A stretch of DNA of 64,000 nt from Bilifractor porci (GTDB taxonomy: Bacteria > Bacillota > Clostridia > Lachnospirales > Lachnospiraceae), in assembly GCF_009696005.1 (NCBI RefSeq), contig NZ_VUMV01000007.1, positions 96,039 through 160,038 of the forward strand, given 5' to 3'. This document shows positions 55,909 through 64,000 of this stretch, in pieces. The stretch's first letter is position 1, and each line of letters begins with the position of its first letter. The translations under genes and the position numbers were made by a program. The notes below the pieces were generated by a model that worked only from the letters and a program-made list of their open reading frames with translations, did no database searches and was not told the DNA's origin.

Positions 55909-57020
55909 GAGCAATAGGAATCATTCTGGCAGGCGGCAACAACAACCGCATGCGTGAGCTGTCAGAGAAACGCGCCATTGCGGCCATGCCGGTTGCCGGA
56001 AGCTACCGGAGCATCGATTTTGCGCTCAGCAGCATGACCAATTCCCATATCCAGAAAGTTGCGGTTCTGACACAGTACAATGCGCGGTCACTGAATGAGC
56101 ATCTGATGTCTTCCAAATGGTGGAATTTCGGACGCAAGCAGGGCGGACTTTATGTGTTTACGCCTACCGTTACATCGACCAACAACTGGTGGTACAGAGG
56201 GACGGCGGATGCCATCTATCAGAACCTCCGCTGGCTGAAGGAAAGTCATGAACCATATGTTGTTATTGCTTCCGGAGACGGAATTTATAAACTTGACTAC
56301 GGAAAGGTTTTGGAATATCATATAGCGAAGCGGGCAGATATTACAATAGTCTGTACAGAATGCAGAAATGATGACCCAAGTCGTTTCGGCGTCCTTCGGA
56401 TGAATGAAGATTCCCGGATTGAGGAATTTGAAGAGAAACCCATGGTTTCGGATTCCAATCTGATTTCCACCGGAATCTATATTATAAGAAGACGTCTGCT
56501 GATCGAGCTGCTAGAACGCTGCGCACAGGAAGACAGGTTCGATCTGGTAAAGGATATCTTTATCCGCTACAAAAATCTGAAGCGGATCTATGGATATAAA
56601 ATAGATACCTATTGGAGCAACATTGCAACGGTGGAATCCTATTATCGAACGAATATGGATTTTCTAAAGCCGGAGGTCAGAGATTACTTCTTTAACCAGT
56701 TTCCTGAGATCTACTCAAAGATCGATGATCTTCCGCCTGCCAAGTACAATCCTGGCAACGTAGTAAAGAACAGCTTGATATCTAGTGGTTGTATCATAAA
56801 TGGACAAGTCGAAAATTCTATCCTCTTCAAAGACGTATATGTAGGCAACAATTGTGTGATTAAGAATTCCATTATCCTGAACAATGTGTACCTTGGGGAC
56901 AATACTCATATTGAGAATTGTATTGTCGAGAGCCGTGATACGATAAGGGCAAACTCTTATTACTGCGGCGAAGACAGAATCAGGATCGTTATCGAAAAAA
57001 ATGAGCGGTACGCGATCTAA
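55905..57020 (+). CDS. glgD: GlgD, regulatory paralogue of glucose-1-phosphate adenylyltransferase
   Basis: GlgD pairs with GlgC in many Firmicutes and raises its activity. It has 371 residues and the same fold, but the opening loop is diverged ([20 protein letters not shown]), so the product-side arginine pattern of GlgC is broken. [11 protein letters not shown] and FEEKPM remain. It overlaps glgC by ATGA. The second half (56300-57000) is more A/T rich than glgC. Confidence 0.93.
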   Translation: MRAIGIILAGGNNNRMRELSEKRAIAAMPVAGSYRSIDFALSSMTNSHIQKVAVLTQYNARSLNEHLMSSKWWNFGRKQGGLYVFTPTVTSTNNWWYRGTADAIYQNLRWLKESHEPYVVIASGDGIYKLDYGKVLEYHIAKRADITIVCTECRNDDPSRFGVLRMNEDSRIEEFEEKPMVSDSNLISTGIYIIRRRLLIELLERCAQEDRFDLVKDIFIRYKNLKRIYGYKIDTYWSNIATVESYYRTNMDFLKPEVRDYFFNQFPEIYSKIDDLPPAKYNPGNVVKNSLISSGCIINGQVENSILFKDVYVGNNCVIKNSIILNNVYLGDNTHIENCIVESRDTIRANSYYCGEDRIRIVIEKNERYAI

Positions 57021-57052
57021 AATGCCTGCGCAATGTGGGAGGAGGAGTTTTT

Positions 57053-57334
57053 ATGCAAATCACAGATGTCAGAATCAGGAAGGTTACAAAGGAAGGGAAG
57101 ATGAAGGCGGTTGTCTCCATCACCCTGGATGATGAATTCGCAGTACACGATATAAAAGTCATCGAAGGGGACAAGGGACTGTTCATTGCTATGCCGAGCA
57201 GAAAAACCAGCGATGGAGAATACCGTGACATTGCACATCCCATCAACTCAGTTACCAGGGACAGGATACAGTCCCTGATTCTGAACAAGTATGATGAGCT
57301 GCTGCAGCAGGAAGATTCGGCAGAAGAAGAATAA
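57053..57334 (+). CDS. spoVG: SpoVG regulator
   Basis: SpoVG is a small nucleic-acid-binding regulator linked to sporulation septation in Bacillus and to broader control in other Firmicutes. It has 93 residues and shows [20 protein letters not shown] and [31 protein letters not shown] precedes ATG 57053. It follows glgD by 32 bases and is closed by a strong terminator. Confidence 0.95.
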   Translation: MQITDVRIRKVTKEGKMKAVVSITLDDEFAVHDIKVIEGDKGLFIAMPSRKTSDGEYRDIAHPINSVTRDRIQSLILNKYDELLQQEDSAEEE

Positions 57335-57361
57335 AACAGCCTGATCATACAGAAAATGAAG

Positions 57362-57391
57362 AAAAGCCGCGGCGGAAGCCGCGGCTTTTTT
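57362..57391 (+). terminator. Rho-independent terminator after spoVG
   Basis: GCCGCGGC (57366-57373) repeats as GCCGCGGC (57378-57385) around GGAA, flanked by AAAA and TTTTTT. The A run before the stem makes it usable in both directions, including for the reverse-strand peptidase gene. Confidence 0.95.
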
Positions 57392-57438
57392 GCTGCCAGG
57401 TACATGACAGAAACATGAATAGATAGAAAGAACTCTTA

Positions 57439-58539
57439 TTATATAGGAATAATCATATCTTCAAAATTTTTACTGAATTGGGTCAGCCGCTCAGCACCAT
57501 TGTGTGTAACCAGAATGTCGTCTTCCAGACGGATTCCTCCGATCCCGTCAAGATAAATGCCCGGCTCATCAGTATGGGTCATTCCTTCTTCCATGACCAG
57601 TTCGTTATCAGGTGTAATATAAGGTTCTTCATGTACAGAAAGTCCCAGTCCGTGCCCGGTTCTATGGAGAAAATATTCACCGTAACCGGCCTCAGTGATA
57701 TAGTCACGTGCAGCCCGGTCAATTTCTTTTGCCTTTATCCCCGGACGAATAATTTGGAAGGCTGCCTGATTGGCGCCTTTTACAATTTGATATATTTCCG
57801 GAAGCTTGGAGTTGGAAGGTTCGCCCAGAAACATACAGCGCGTAATATCGGACCAGTAATATTTATAGTAGGCGCAAAAATCCATCAGTACGACGTCTCC
57901 AGGCTGAAAGCGGTAATCACCGCTGGCTCCATGGGGATTGGCTGAGTGTGGTCCTCCCAGAGCCAGGATAATAACCTCATCCGTATTGAAATCCGGGAAT
58001 TTTGACATGAAAGAGTATAACATCTGGTATAGCTCTTTTTCGCTCATGCCCGGATGAATTTCGTTTTTTACAAAAGCCAGAGCCTTGTCTACGATTTCTG
58101 CGGCAAAACGCATGATTTTTATTTCTTCCGCATCTTTTTTCATGCGCAGCCTGGCAATAATTTTCCCGGCATTACCGATTTTTTCTCCGGAATATGGAAA
58201 GAGATCGCCGACAGCCATCGAGTAATAATTTCTGTCTACAGCTATGGAAGCAGCGTCAGAAGTAAGAGACGCAATGCGCGAAGCTGGTCCCTCTGTATCT
58301 GTGTATACAACTTCTTCAATGCCGCTGTCTTTCATGCATCCGGTGTCTACACTGGGATTAATCATTTTGGCGTTTTGATGCGGAATATCCAGCACAAGCC
58401 CATAAAATCGCTCATAAGGGATGATGTGTCTCCCGGTCAGATAGTAAATCTCCATCGGATCGCCGATAATGGCCTTACTGTAACCTGCTTCACCGAACAG
58501 GCGGTAAGCATTTTCTCGTCTTTTTTCATAAGCATTCAT
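57439..58539 (-). CDS. M24-family (Xaa-Pro dipeptidase/creatinase-like) hydrolase
   Basis: The 366-residue protein has the pita-bread fold of the M24 family. The N-terminal domain (about 1-130) precedes the catalytic domain. The dimetal ligands are visible: Asp in VVLMDFCAYY, Asp in WSDITRCMF, His in HRTGHGLGLSVHE, Glu in THTDEPGIY and Glu in IRLEDDILV. The substrate may be a Xaa-Pro dipeptide or another amide, since the fold also covers creatinase-type enzymes. It is encoded convergent with spoVG and beside an XRE-cupin regulator and an MttB-family gene. GGAGGG precedes the ATG. Confidence 0.85.
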   Translation of the reverse strand: MNAYEKRRENAYRLFGEAGYSKAIIGDPMEIYYLTGRHIIPYERFYGLVLDIPHQNAKMINPSVDTGCMKDSGIEEVVYTDTEGPASRIASLTSDAASIAVDRNYYSMAVGDLFPYSGEKIGNAGKIIARLRMKKDAEEIKIMRFAAEIVDKALAFVKNEIHPGMSEKELYQMLYSFMSKFPDFNTDEVIILALGGPHSANPHGASGDYRFQPGDVVLMDFCAYYKYYWSDITRCMFLGEPSNSKLPEIYQIVKGANQAAFQIIRPGIKAKEIDRAARDYITEAGYGEYFLHRTGHGLGLSVHEEPYITPDNELVMEEGMTHTDEPGIYLDGIGGIRLEDDILVTHNGAERLTQFSKNFEDMIIPI

Positions 58540-58596
58540 TTCTGCACCCTCCAGATATCATAATGGCCTTAGGATTCCGCCCCTGAATCCCGAATG

Positions 58597-59172
58597 TCAT
58601 TGTTCATCTGTTCTCTTTTGATATCTTGTCCAGTATGTTACAACTTTCTCCGTTGTGCTCAGATTATAAACCTTATGCGGAGTGTTTTCGCGTATCAGAA
58701 TGGAATCACCCAGCTCGAGGTCGTAGGCTGTGCTGTTAATAATCACACGAATTCTTCCGGAAACAACATAGCCTACTTCAGTAAAACCATGGGTCCATTC
58801 GGTGCCTTCGAATGAACTGTCTGGACTGCTGGGATCATTGATCATCAGCAGCGAGTATCCCTCGGAAAGACCAAAGTCCATCGTGAGAATATGAATATTG
58901 TGGTTTTCGTCAATGGTTTGCCGCCTGTCTTTTGCCCGTATCACAATCCCATTTTCTTCCGGCCTTGTAACAAGGTCGCCCAGTGAAGTGTGTAATGCTT
59001 CACAGATTTTCTGAAGATTAAGAATTGTTGGGCTGGTTATATTGCGCTCGACATTACTGAGATATCCAATTGAAAGCCCTGTCTGATCCGACAGGGCTTT
59101 CATGGTGATGTTTTCCTGCTTCCTTTTTTTCCGGAGACTGTCTCCAATATTAATTTTTTCGTTCATTGTCAT
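58597..59172 (-). CDS. XRE-family regulator with C-terminal cupin domain
   Basis: The 191-residue protein has an N-terminal helix-turn-helix (MKALSDQTGLSIGYLSNVER, then SPTILNLQKICEAL) and a C-terminal cupin (about 115-185; WTHGFTEVGYVVSGRIRVII, LELGDSILIRENTPHKVYNL). Such proteins sense small metabolites through the cupin. It is divergent from the MttB-family gene and 57 bases upstream of the M24 gene on the same strand, so it probably controls both. Alternative start codons lie two residues apart. Confidence 0.88.
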   Translation of the reverse strand: MTMNEKINIGDSLRKKRKQENITMKALSDQTGLSIGYLSNVERNITSPTILNLQKICEALHTSLGDLVTRPEENGIVIRAKDRRQTIDENHNIHILTMDFGLSEGYSLLMINDPSSPDSSFEGTEWTHGFTEVGYVVSGRIRVIINSTAYDLELGDSILIRENTPHKVYNLSTTEKVVTYWTRYQKRTDEQ

Positions 59173-59312
59173 ATATTGTCATAATCCTTGAGGTATGCTT
59201 TTCCGGCACTCTGCATGCGGATATAAAGTTTATCCGAATATATTCAGAATAACAGCAATTTAAGAAAAAAACAATTGGAAAATACACAAATTAATAAAAA
59301 AAATAATGTATA

Positions 59313-59330
59313 ATTTCACGATTATGAAAT
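59313..59330. promoter_or_regulatory. Candidate operator between the XRE and MttB genes
   Basis: ATTTCA (59313-59318) and TGAAAT (59325-59330) form an inverted repeat with a six-base spacer, in an A/T-rich divergent region. A TATAAT lies directly before it (59309-59314, overlapping), so a bound protein would block a plus-strand promoter. A TTGACA at 59337 has no good -10. Confidence 0.4.
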
Positions 59331-59452
59331 AATACATTGACAATTAATCCTCCTGATAGTACGTTGGTTATAGAAAACGCCCCTGAATCTAGTGGTATAG
59401 AGTTGTTACTTGTTGAACGTGCACAAAGAAATCAAGCGGAGGATTTCAAAAA

Positions 59453-60886
59453 ATGAGTTTCGTACCAAGGTTAAAGTATTTGGATGATCAGGAAATTGCA
59501 GATCTGCATGCGTATTCGGTGAAAATATTGAAAACATACGGAATGCGCATAGAAGATCCGGACGTAAGAAAAATGCTCTGTGAAAATGGATGCAGGGAAA
59601 AAGATGACCGCATTTATTTTTGTGATGAGCTTTTGGAGAGAACAATTAAAGCACAGAAGCAGAAAGTTACCTTTACTTCTCCCGTGACCGGAATGAAAAA
59701 AAATATGACTTTGGGAGGAATTTCTCTTTCACATAGTACGGGAGGAGCCCCCTGGATTGCGGATATGAAGACCGGACAGCGGAAAAATGCTACGCTGGAG
59801 GATTTGATTCTGACCATCCGGATTATGAATCAGCTGGAAAATCTGGATATTCCCTGTGCGCTTGTTTATCCCAGCGATGTACCCTCCGCGATTACGCAGC
59901 TTCAGCAGACAGCTACCATGCTGGAGTATTCACATAAGCCGATTTACGGTCCGGGATTGTCGCAGCCGACGAATGCCAAATACATTGCAGAACTCTTTAA
60001 AATATACGGCGGAGATAAACTTTCCGAGAATCCGATAGGTATGGTGGGGATATCGCCGGAGTCTCCCCTGTTTCTTCCGAAACATATCACAGATACTACC
60101 AGGTATATTGTGGAAGCGGGTATTCCAGTTAGTATACTTGCCGCACCGATGGGCGGGCTTACGTCTCCGCTTTCGGTTGCCGGAACTGTTGCTCAGTGCC
60201 ATGCCGAAATTCTTGCGTATGCGGCGGTCGCATACCTTATGAATCCGGACTGCGTTTTGATTTATGGTGCCAGAACCTTTTTTGCCAACATGCGGAATAC
60301 GCAGTGTATTCTGGGGCTTCCAGAGACAGGGATTTCAAGTGCACTTGCCGTACAGCTGGCGTCTTACTGCGGGATGATGTCCGATGAATATGGGGTTTGC
60401 TGCACTTCCTGTGCGATGGATGAGCAGGCCGGATATGAGAAGATGATTAACGGGCTTCTTCCGGGACTTGCGGGAGCAACGATGATTACCGGGTTCGGAA
60501 GTACTGCCAGTGTCATGTGTGCTTCTTTAAGTCAGCTGGTTTTGGACAATGAGATCATTGGCATGATTAAAAAGGCAGAAAGACCTTTTGTTATCAATGA
60601 AGAAGAACTGGGATATGAAGCCCTCGGATGTGTGGTAGAAGATGGAGAGACTTTCATGGAACAGGAGCATACCATGGATCATCTGAAGGATGAGATTTTC
60701 ATTCCGAGCATCGGGTTCGACAGCACATGGGCAGATTGGCTGAAGATGGGAGAGACCGGGCTCAATCAGCGTGCGGAGGAACGGGCAGATGAGCTTCTGA
60801 AGAGAGACGAGGTTCCCGAAATCTGTCCTGAGATCCGTACGGAAGTAGAAAAATTAATGCAGGATGCCAGAAACAGTATTCTATAA
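59453..60886 (+). CDS. MttB-family (non-pyrrolysine) corrinoid methyltransferase
   Basis: The 477-residue protein belongs to the trimethylamine methyltransferase superfamily. Known members without pyrrolysine take a methyl group from quaternary amines such as glycine betaine, proline betaine or carnitine and pass it to a corrinoid protein. It shows LHAYSVKILKTYGMRIEDP at the start, SHSTGGAPWI and GLLPGLAGATMITGFGS. No in-frame TAG occurs, so pyrrolysine is not used. No corrinoid protein or its reactivation factor is encoded nearby. It is followed by an MFS transporter gene. GGAGG precedes the ATG. Confidence 0.88.
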   Translation: MSFVPRLKYLDDQEIADLHAYSVKILKTYGMRIEDPDVRKMLCENGCREKDDRIYFCDELLERTIKAQKQKVTFTSPVTGMKKNMTLGGISLSHSTGGAPWIADMKTGQRKNATLEDLILTIRIMNQLENLDIPCALVYPSDVPSAITQLQQTATMLEYSHKPIYGPGLSQPTNAKYIAELFKIYGGDKLSENPIGMVGISPESPLFLPKHITDTTRYIVEAGIPVSILAAPMGGLTSPLSVAGTVAQCHAEILAYAAVAYLMNPDCVLIYGARTFFANMRNTQCILGLPETGISSALAVQLASYCGMMSDEYGVCCTSCAMDEQAGYEKMINGLLPGLAGATMITGFGSTASVMCASLSQLVLDNEIIGMIKKAERPFVINEEELGYEALGCVVEDGETFMEQEHTMDHLKDEIFIPSIGFDSTWADWLKMGETGLNQRAEERADELLKRDEVPEICPEIRTEVEKLMQDARNSIL

Positions 60887-60904
60887 ATGATTTATTCGGA
60901 GAAG

Positions 60905-60929
60905 TGCCGTTCAGCTAACGGCATTTCTT
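60905..60929 (+). terminator. Terminator-like hairpin after the MttB gene
   Basis: TGCCGTT (60905-60911) and AACGGCA (60917-60923) close a CAGCT loop, with GAGAAG/TTTCTTCTC pairing further out. The T tract is short, so some read-through to the transporter gene is likely. Confidence 0.6.
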
Positions 60930-61014
60930 CTCTGGAAGGAATCGTTTACAGGCGTTTGGGGAACAGCAGGGAATTTTGGAAAAGTCGAAATCCATATGAT
61001 TTGGAGGAAAAGTA

Positions 61015-62334
61015 ATGGGTACTGAATCGGGTACGGCGGAAAAAGTTTACGTCAGAAGCATAAAAAACAATATTGTAACGTTGGTTTTATTGATTATTGC
61101 CGGGGCAATGATCTATTCTCTTCCATATTTCAGAAGCTATTATTACGATACTTTTGTAGAAGTATATGGCTTGACAAACACGCAGATGGGAGCCCTTGGA
61201 AGCGCATACGGAGGATTTGCCATTATCGCATATTTTCTGGGAGGATTTTGTGCTGACCGGTGGCCGGCAAAAAAACTTCTGTTTGTTTCGCTGGTAGTTA
61301 CTGGCGTGCTTGGCTTTCTGCTTTTACTAAAGCCGCCATACTGGGCGCTTTTTGCAATCCATGCGGTCTGGGGAATTACTTCTATTTTGACGTTCTGGAA
61401 TGCCCTGGTCAAAGCACTTCGTTCTATTGCCTCTGAAAAAGAGCAGGGACGAGTCTTTGGTTTATTTGAAGGCGGAAGAGGAATTACCAATATGGTGCAG
61501 TCTGCGGCGGTTCTGGCTGCGTTCGGCATTCTGTCGGAAAAAATTTCTGCACAGGCAGGTTTGTTTACGATTATCATCATTTACTCTGTTATAGATATAG
61601 CGCTGGGTTTCCTTATTTTGTTTATGTACAGAGAACCGCCGTTTCACAGAGAGAGTAATGCAATTGTAAATGTTCCCGTTTTGAAACGTGTTTTAAAAAT
61701 GCCTACTACCTGGTTGAATGCCATTATCATTTTCTGTTCTTATGCCATTTGCTGCAGCTATTTTTATATTACTCCTTATACGACGGCGGTTTTTGGAGCT
61801 ACGGCTGTTATCGGCGCCGCAATCGGATATTTTTCTCAGTATGTGCGTCCGGTAGGATGCTTTATCGCAGGATTTACTGCAGACCGGATTGGGTCGTCCA
61901 AAGTCCTGCTGGGAAGCTTTATCCTGATGATTATCGGTATGCTTGGCCTGATTTTCATTCCCGGCAAAAAATCAATGATTGGGATTTTACTTGTATTCTG
62001 TGCTGTTATTTATGCTTCGATGTATGCAGCACAGTCAATGCATTTTGCTATTATGGAAGAAGCGGACAACCCGGTAGAGGTTACCGGCACTGTTACAGCG
62101 ATCTTAACACCATTGGGATACAGCGTAGAACTGTTTGCCCCTCTGATTGCCGGACGCTGCCTTGACAGATGGGAAGGGGCAAAAGGATACCAGGTATTCT
62201 TCGGAGTTTTAACTATTCTGCTGGTGATCGGCCTGTTTTGTACCATTGCCTGGCTTCGTATGACGAAAGAAAAACGGGAAAACATTCAGAAGGCCAGACT
62301 TCAGGCAAAGGCGGAAAAAAAGAAAAAATCATGA
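61015..62334 (+). CDS. MFS transporter
   Basis: The 439-residue membrane protein has about 12 hydrophobic segments. The loop after segment 2 shows GGFCADRWPAKKLLFVS, and that after segment 8 shows GFTADRIGSSKVLL, the two MFS half-repeats. The C-terminal tail is very basic (KARLQAKAEKKKKS). The substrate is unknown; its position after the MttB gene suggests uptake of that enzyme's substrate, perhaps a methylated amine. GGAGG precedes the ATG. Confidence 0.85.
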   Translation: MGTESGTAEKVYVRSIKNNIVTLVLLIIAGAMIYSLPYFRSYYYDTFVEVYGLTNTQMGALGSAYGGFAIIAYFLGGFCADRWPAKKLLFVSLVVTGVLGFLLLLKPPYWALFAIHAVWGITSILTFWNALVKALRSIASEKEQGRVFGLFEGGRGITNMVQSAAVLAAFGILSEKISAQAGLFTIIIIYSVIDIALGFLILFMYREPPFHRESNAIVNVPVLKRVLKMPTTWLNAIIIFCSYAICCSYFYITPYTTAVFGATAVIGAAIGYFSQYVRPVGCFIAGFTADRIGSSKVLLGSFILMIIGMLGLIFIPGKKSMIGILLVFCAVIYASMYAAQSMHFAIMEEADNPVEVTGTVTAILTPLGYSVELFAPLIAGRCLDRWEGAKGYQVFFGVLTILLVIGLFCTIAWLRMTKEKRENIQKARLQAKAEKKKKS

Positions 62335-62355
62335 CGCAGGCAGATAGTAAGGAAG

Positions 62356-63114
62356 ATGAATGAATATAGCGAAGAAGTCCTGGATTTTACAGTAAACGTA
62401 GGAACTGTTCTGCTGGAAAGCGGAGCTGAGATCAGACGTGTGGAGGATACCATGCAGCGGATTGCTGCATGGTACGGTGTAAGAGATATCAGCCCTTTTG
62501 TGTTAAGCACCGGAATTTTTCTGACCGCTAAGGATTCAGACAGGGATGTATATGCCAATGTCAGGCATATCCCTTTCCGGGCGGTCCATATCAATCGGAT
62601 TATTGCAGTCAACGCTTTGTCCAGACAGATTGCAGTGGGAAAATATTCTCTTCCGGAGGCGGTGAAAGAGTTAAAGAGAATTCAGGAGATGCCTGATAAG
62701 AATTTTTTTATTCAGGGGATTCTGGCTGGAGTTGGTTCAGGAGGGTTCTGCTATACATTTGGCGGAGCATGGACGGACTGCCTTGCATCCGTTGTTTCAG
62801 GAGCGCTGGTTTCGTTTTTTTTATCGCTGTCAGCTGCTTCCGGGAGAAAAGCTTCAAAGATCCTGGTTCACATTCTGGGGGCTCTTCTGGCCGTTATTTG
62901 TTCAACCCTGCTGTTCAGGGCAGGATTGGGGGAAAATGTCGGCAGAATAACCTCCGGGGCAATCATGCCGCTGATACCCGGAACTTCGTTTATTAACGGG
63001 GTCAGAGATTTGACAAATGGGGATTACATTGCCGGAACGATACGATTAGTGGATGCTTTGCTGGTAACATTCTGTATTGCACTTGGTGTAGCACTGTTTT
63101 ATCTGGTTTTCTGA
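62356..63114 (+). CDS. ThrE-family exporter, large part (YjjP/DUF1212 type)
   Basis: The 252-residue protein matches the N-terminal half of the threonine/serine exporter ThrE. The soluble start shows VGTVLLESGAEIRRVEDTMQ, the family signature. About five membrane segments follow, and the pore-like loop ITSGAIMPLIPGTSFINGVR is conserved. It works with the small partner encoded at 63221. AAGGA lies very close to the ATG. Confidence 0.85.
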   Translation: MNEYSEEVLDFTVNVGTVLLESGAEIRRVEDTMQRIAAWYGVRDISPFVLSTGIFLTAKDSDRDVYANVRHIPFRAVHINRIIAVNALSRQIAVGKYSLPEAVKELKRIQEMPDKNFFIQGILAGVGSGGFCYTFGGAWTDCLASVVSGALVSFFLSLSAASGRKASKILVHILGALLAVICSTLLFRAGLGENVGRITSGAIMPLIPGTSFINGVRDLTNGDYIAGTIRLVDALLVTFCIALGVALFYLVF

Positions 63115-63220
63115 ATACGGCAGAGGCAGTTATATTATAGTGTTCGACGGGCAGGATATGCCTTGTTTTGCGTATTTCTATAGTTATGGAGAATAGAAAC
63201 ACTATGAGGAGAATGGGGAA

Positions 63221-63709
63221 ATGATTTGGAAACTGGTTTTTCAGTTTTTGGCAGCAGGTATTGGAACCGCAGCATTTGCCGGATTGTTTCATGCCCCGTT
63301 TTCTATTTATAATCGATGCTTTGTGATAGGAGGAACTGGCTGGATTCTCTATTATGTATTAGCGGAGGTTTTTTCTGTTGAAGTGTTCCTGTCAACCATA
63401 GCGGCAGCAGTATTTATTACATTTTTTGCAAGAGTATCTGCGGTTGTCAGGTTGATGCCGGTTACTGCGTTTCTGGTTCCGGCTGTATTTCCGCTGATAC
63501 CCGGAATAAAACTATATTATACCATTTTCAGCCTGATTGAAGGCGAGGAGCGTGCAGCTGCTGGATATTTTAGAAATGCCGTGGCCATACTTATTGCTAT
63601 TGTATTCGGGATTCTGGTTGCATTTGAAATCCCCAATAAAGTATTTCTGGCCATTGGCGGAAAAATACACACTCTGCGCAGATTCAGAAATGCGCAGATT
63701 CAGAAATAA
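63221..63709 (+). CDS. ThrE-family exporter, small part (YjjB/DUF3815 type)
   Basis: The 162-residue membrane protein has about four hydrophobic segments and matches the C-terminal half of ThrE. It carries the second conserved loop VFPLIPGIKLYYTIF, the counterpart of MPLIPGTSF in the partner. GGAGAATGGGG precedes the ATG. The gene starts 106 bases after the large part. The substrate is probably a small amino or hydroxy acid, but this cannot be read from the sequence. Confidence 0.83.
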   Translation: MIWKLVFQFLAAGIGTAAFAGLFHAPFSIYNRCFVIGGTGWILYYVLAEVFSVEVFLSTIAAAVFITFFARVSAVVRLMPVTAFLVPAVFPLIPGIKLYYTIFSLIEGEERAAAGYFRNAVAILIAIVFGILVAFEIPNKVFLAIGGKIHTLRRFRNAQIQK

Positions 63710-63720
63710 GATTAATTTCA

Positions 63721-63766
63721 AAAATAAAAGACACCGGCAATGCACTTTCTGCATTACCGGTGTCTT
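63721..63766 (-). terminator. Terminator of the tRNA-Pro gene
   Basis: AAGACACCGG (63728-63737) pairs with CCGGTGTCTT (63757-63766), and AATGCA pairs with TGCATT inside. On the minus strand the T-rich complement of 63721-63727 follows. It may also stop the ThrE unit on the plus strand. Confidence 0.88.
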
Positions 63767-63774
63767 AAACTCAG

Positions 63775-63848
63775 TCGAAGCGACGGGATTCGAACCCACG
63801 ACCTCTGCGTCCCGAACGCAGCGCTCTACCAAACTGAGCCACGCTTCG
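63775..63848 (-). tRNA. tRNA-Pro (anticodon CGG)
   Basis: On the minus strand the 74-base gene folds as a standard cloverleaf: acceptor CGAAGCG/CGCTTCG, D stem GCTC/GAGC, anticodon stem CTGCG/CGCAG with loop TTCGGGA (anticodon CGG, G37), and T arm GTGGG-TTCGAAT-CCCGT. The discriminator is A, and CCA is not encoded. Confidence 0.97.
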
Positions 63849-63873
63849 ATGCTGAACTTTGTCAGCAAGTGAT

Positions 63874-63902
63874 ATTATATGTGAATGAGAGAAGAAAGTC
63901 AA
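63874..63902 (-). promoter_or_regulatory. Promoter of the tRNA-Pro gene
   Basis: On the minus strand, TTGACT (63902-63897), 17 bases and TATAAT (63879-63874), about 26 bases before the tRNA. Confidence 0.88.
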
Positions 63903-63910
63903 CACTTTTT

Positions 63911-64000
63911 TCAGGAAATCCGCCAGGAAATCCGCCAGGATGCGCCGATTTTATTCTTCAGCTGTCCCTGTGTCAGTTTTCCCCATCCGACTGCCCAGCC
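63911..64000 (-). CDS. Possible 3' end of an unknown gene (partial)
   Basis: On the minus strand an open frame enters from beyond the window and stops at 63911. The visible end reads GWAVGWGKLTQGQLKNKIGA followed by SWRISWRIS. The last residues come from a 12-base tandem repeat (TGGCGGATTTCC twice). I do not recognise the protein, and 29 codons are too few to be sure that it is real. Confidence 0.35.
   Translation of the reverse strand, partial: GWAVGWGKLTQGQLKNKIGASWRISWRIS

Noticed and set aside
59337..59365. TTGACA at 59337 as the MttB gene promoter
   Set aside because: No acceptable -10 hexamer lies 16-18 bases downstream.
59453..60886. Pyrrolysine-containing trimethylamine methyltransferase
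   Set aside because: The frame runs through without an in-frame TAG, so this is the non-pyrrolysine branch of the family.
1..64000. CRISPR arrays, insertion sequences, prophage genes or toxin-antitoxin pairs
   Set aside because: No regularly spaced repeats, transposase or integrase motifs, or typical small paired genes were seen. The tRNA-Pro gene is not followed by an integrase within the window.

Overview
The window reads as a chromosome segment of a Gram-positive anaerobe of the class Clostridia, most likely family Lachnospiraceae; the genus cannot be fixed from the sequence. The evidence is a spoVG sporulation gene, a four-cysteine ribosomal protein L33, a DnaD/DnaI-type replication pair, a glgC-glgD pair, RnfC-like PduS, a lysine riboswitch on dapA, strong AGGAGG ribosome sites and consensus sigma-A promoters. 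Most genes are moderately G+C rich. The right end (about 57.4-63.7 kb) is visibly more A/T rich. No insertion sequence, phage gene, CRISPR array or rRNA was seen.

1-9.6 kb: housekeeping genes pth, mfd, tex, a PrsA-like lipoprotein, a homocysteine methyltransferase-type enzyme and lgt. 9.6-13.5 kb: a separate unit of a CbiK-type chelatase, a rare fusion of a zinc deacylase (AspA/AstE type) with a methyltransferase, and a serine acetyltransferase. Its promoter carries a perfect BlaI/CopY-type palindrome over the -10.

13.5-31.6 kb: a complete bacterial microcompartment (BMC) locus for 1,2-propanediol, in two transcription units. The first encodes a GlcG-like protein, B12-dependent diol dehydratase PduCDE, its reactivase PduGH, a PduO-type adenosyltransferase, an HprK-like P-loop protein with a PHP-domain phosphoesterase, PduU and PduV. 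The second starts from a perfect consensus promoter and encodes an L-fuculose-phosphate-type class II aldolase, PduP, a zinc alcohol dehydrogenase, four BMC-H shell proteins, PduL, PduN, PduS, PduT and a DeoR regulator. Five enzymes carry amphipathic encapsulation peptides. The inferred pathway starts from fucose or rhamnose: a ketose-1-phosphate is cleaved to lactaldehyde, reduced to propanediol, dehydrated to propionaldehyde, and turned into propionyl-phosphate and propanol inside one shell. PduB is absent; one BMC-H protein has a long N-terminal extension and a strong internal start that resembles the PduB/PduB' arrangement.

31.6-44.8 kb: rpmG-secE-nusG, rplK-rplA, rplJ-rplL and rpoB-rpoC with their leaders, interrupted by an lrgA-lrgB holin-like pair. 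44.9-57.4 kb: dapB and dapA (reverse strand, lysine riboswitch), typA, a reverse-strand murC-dnaD-dnaI-prs unit, then glgC-glgD-spoVG.

57.4-64 kb: an accessory cassette of an M24 peptidase-like enzyme, an XRE-cupin regulator, a non-pyrrolysine MttB-family methyltransferase, an MFS transporter and a two-part ThrE-like exporter, then a tRNA-Pro(CGG) and the 3' end of an unknown gene.
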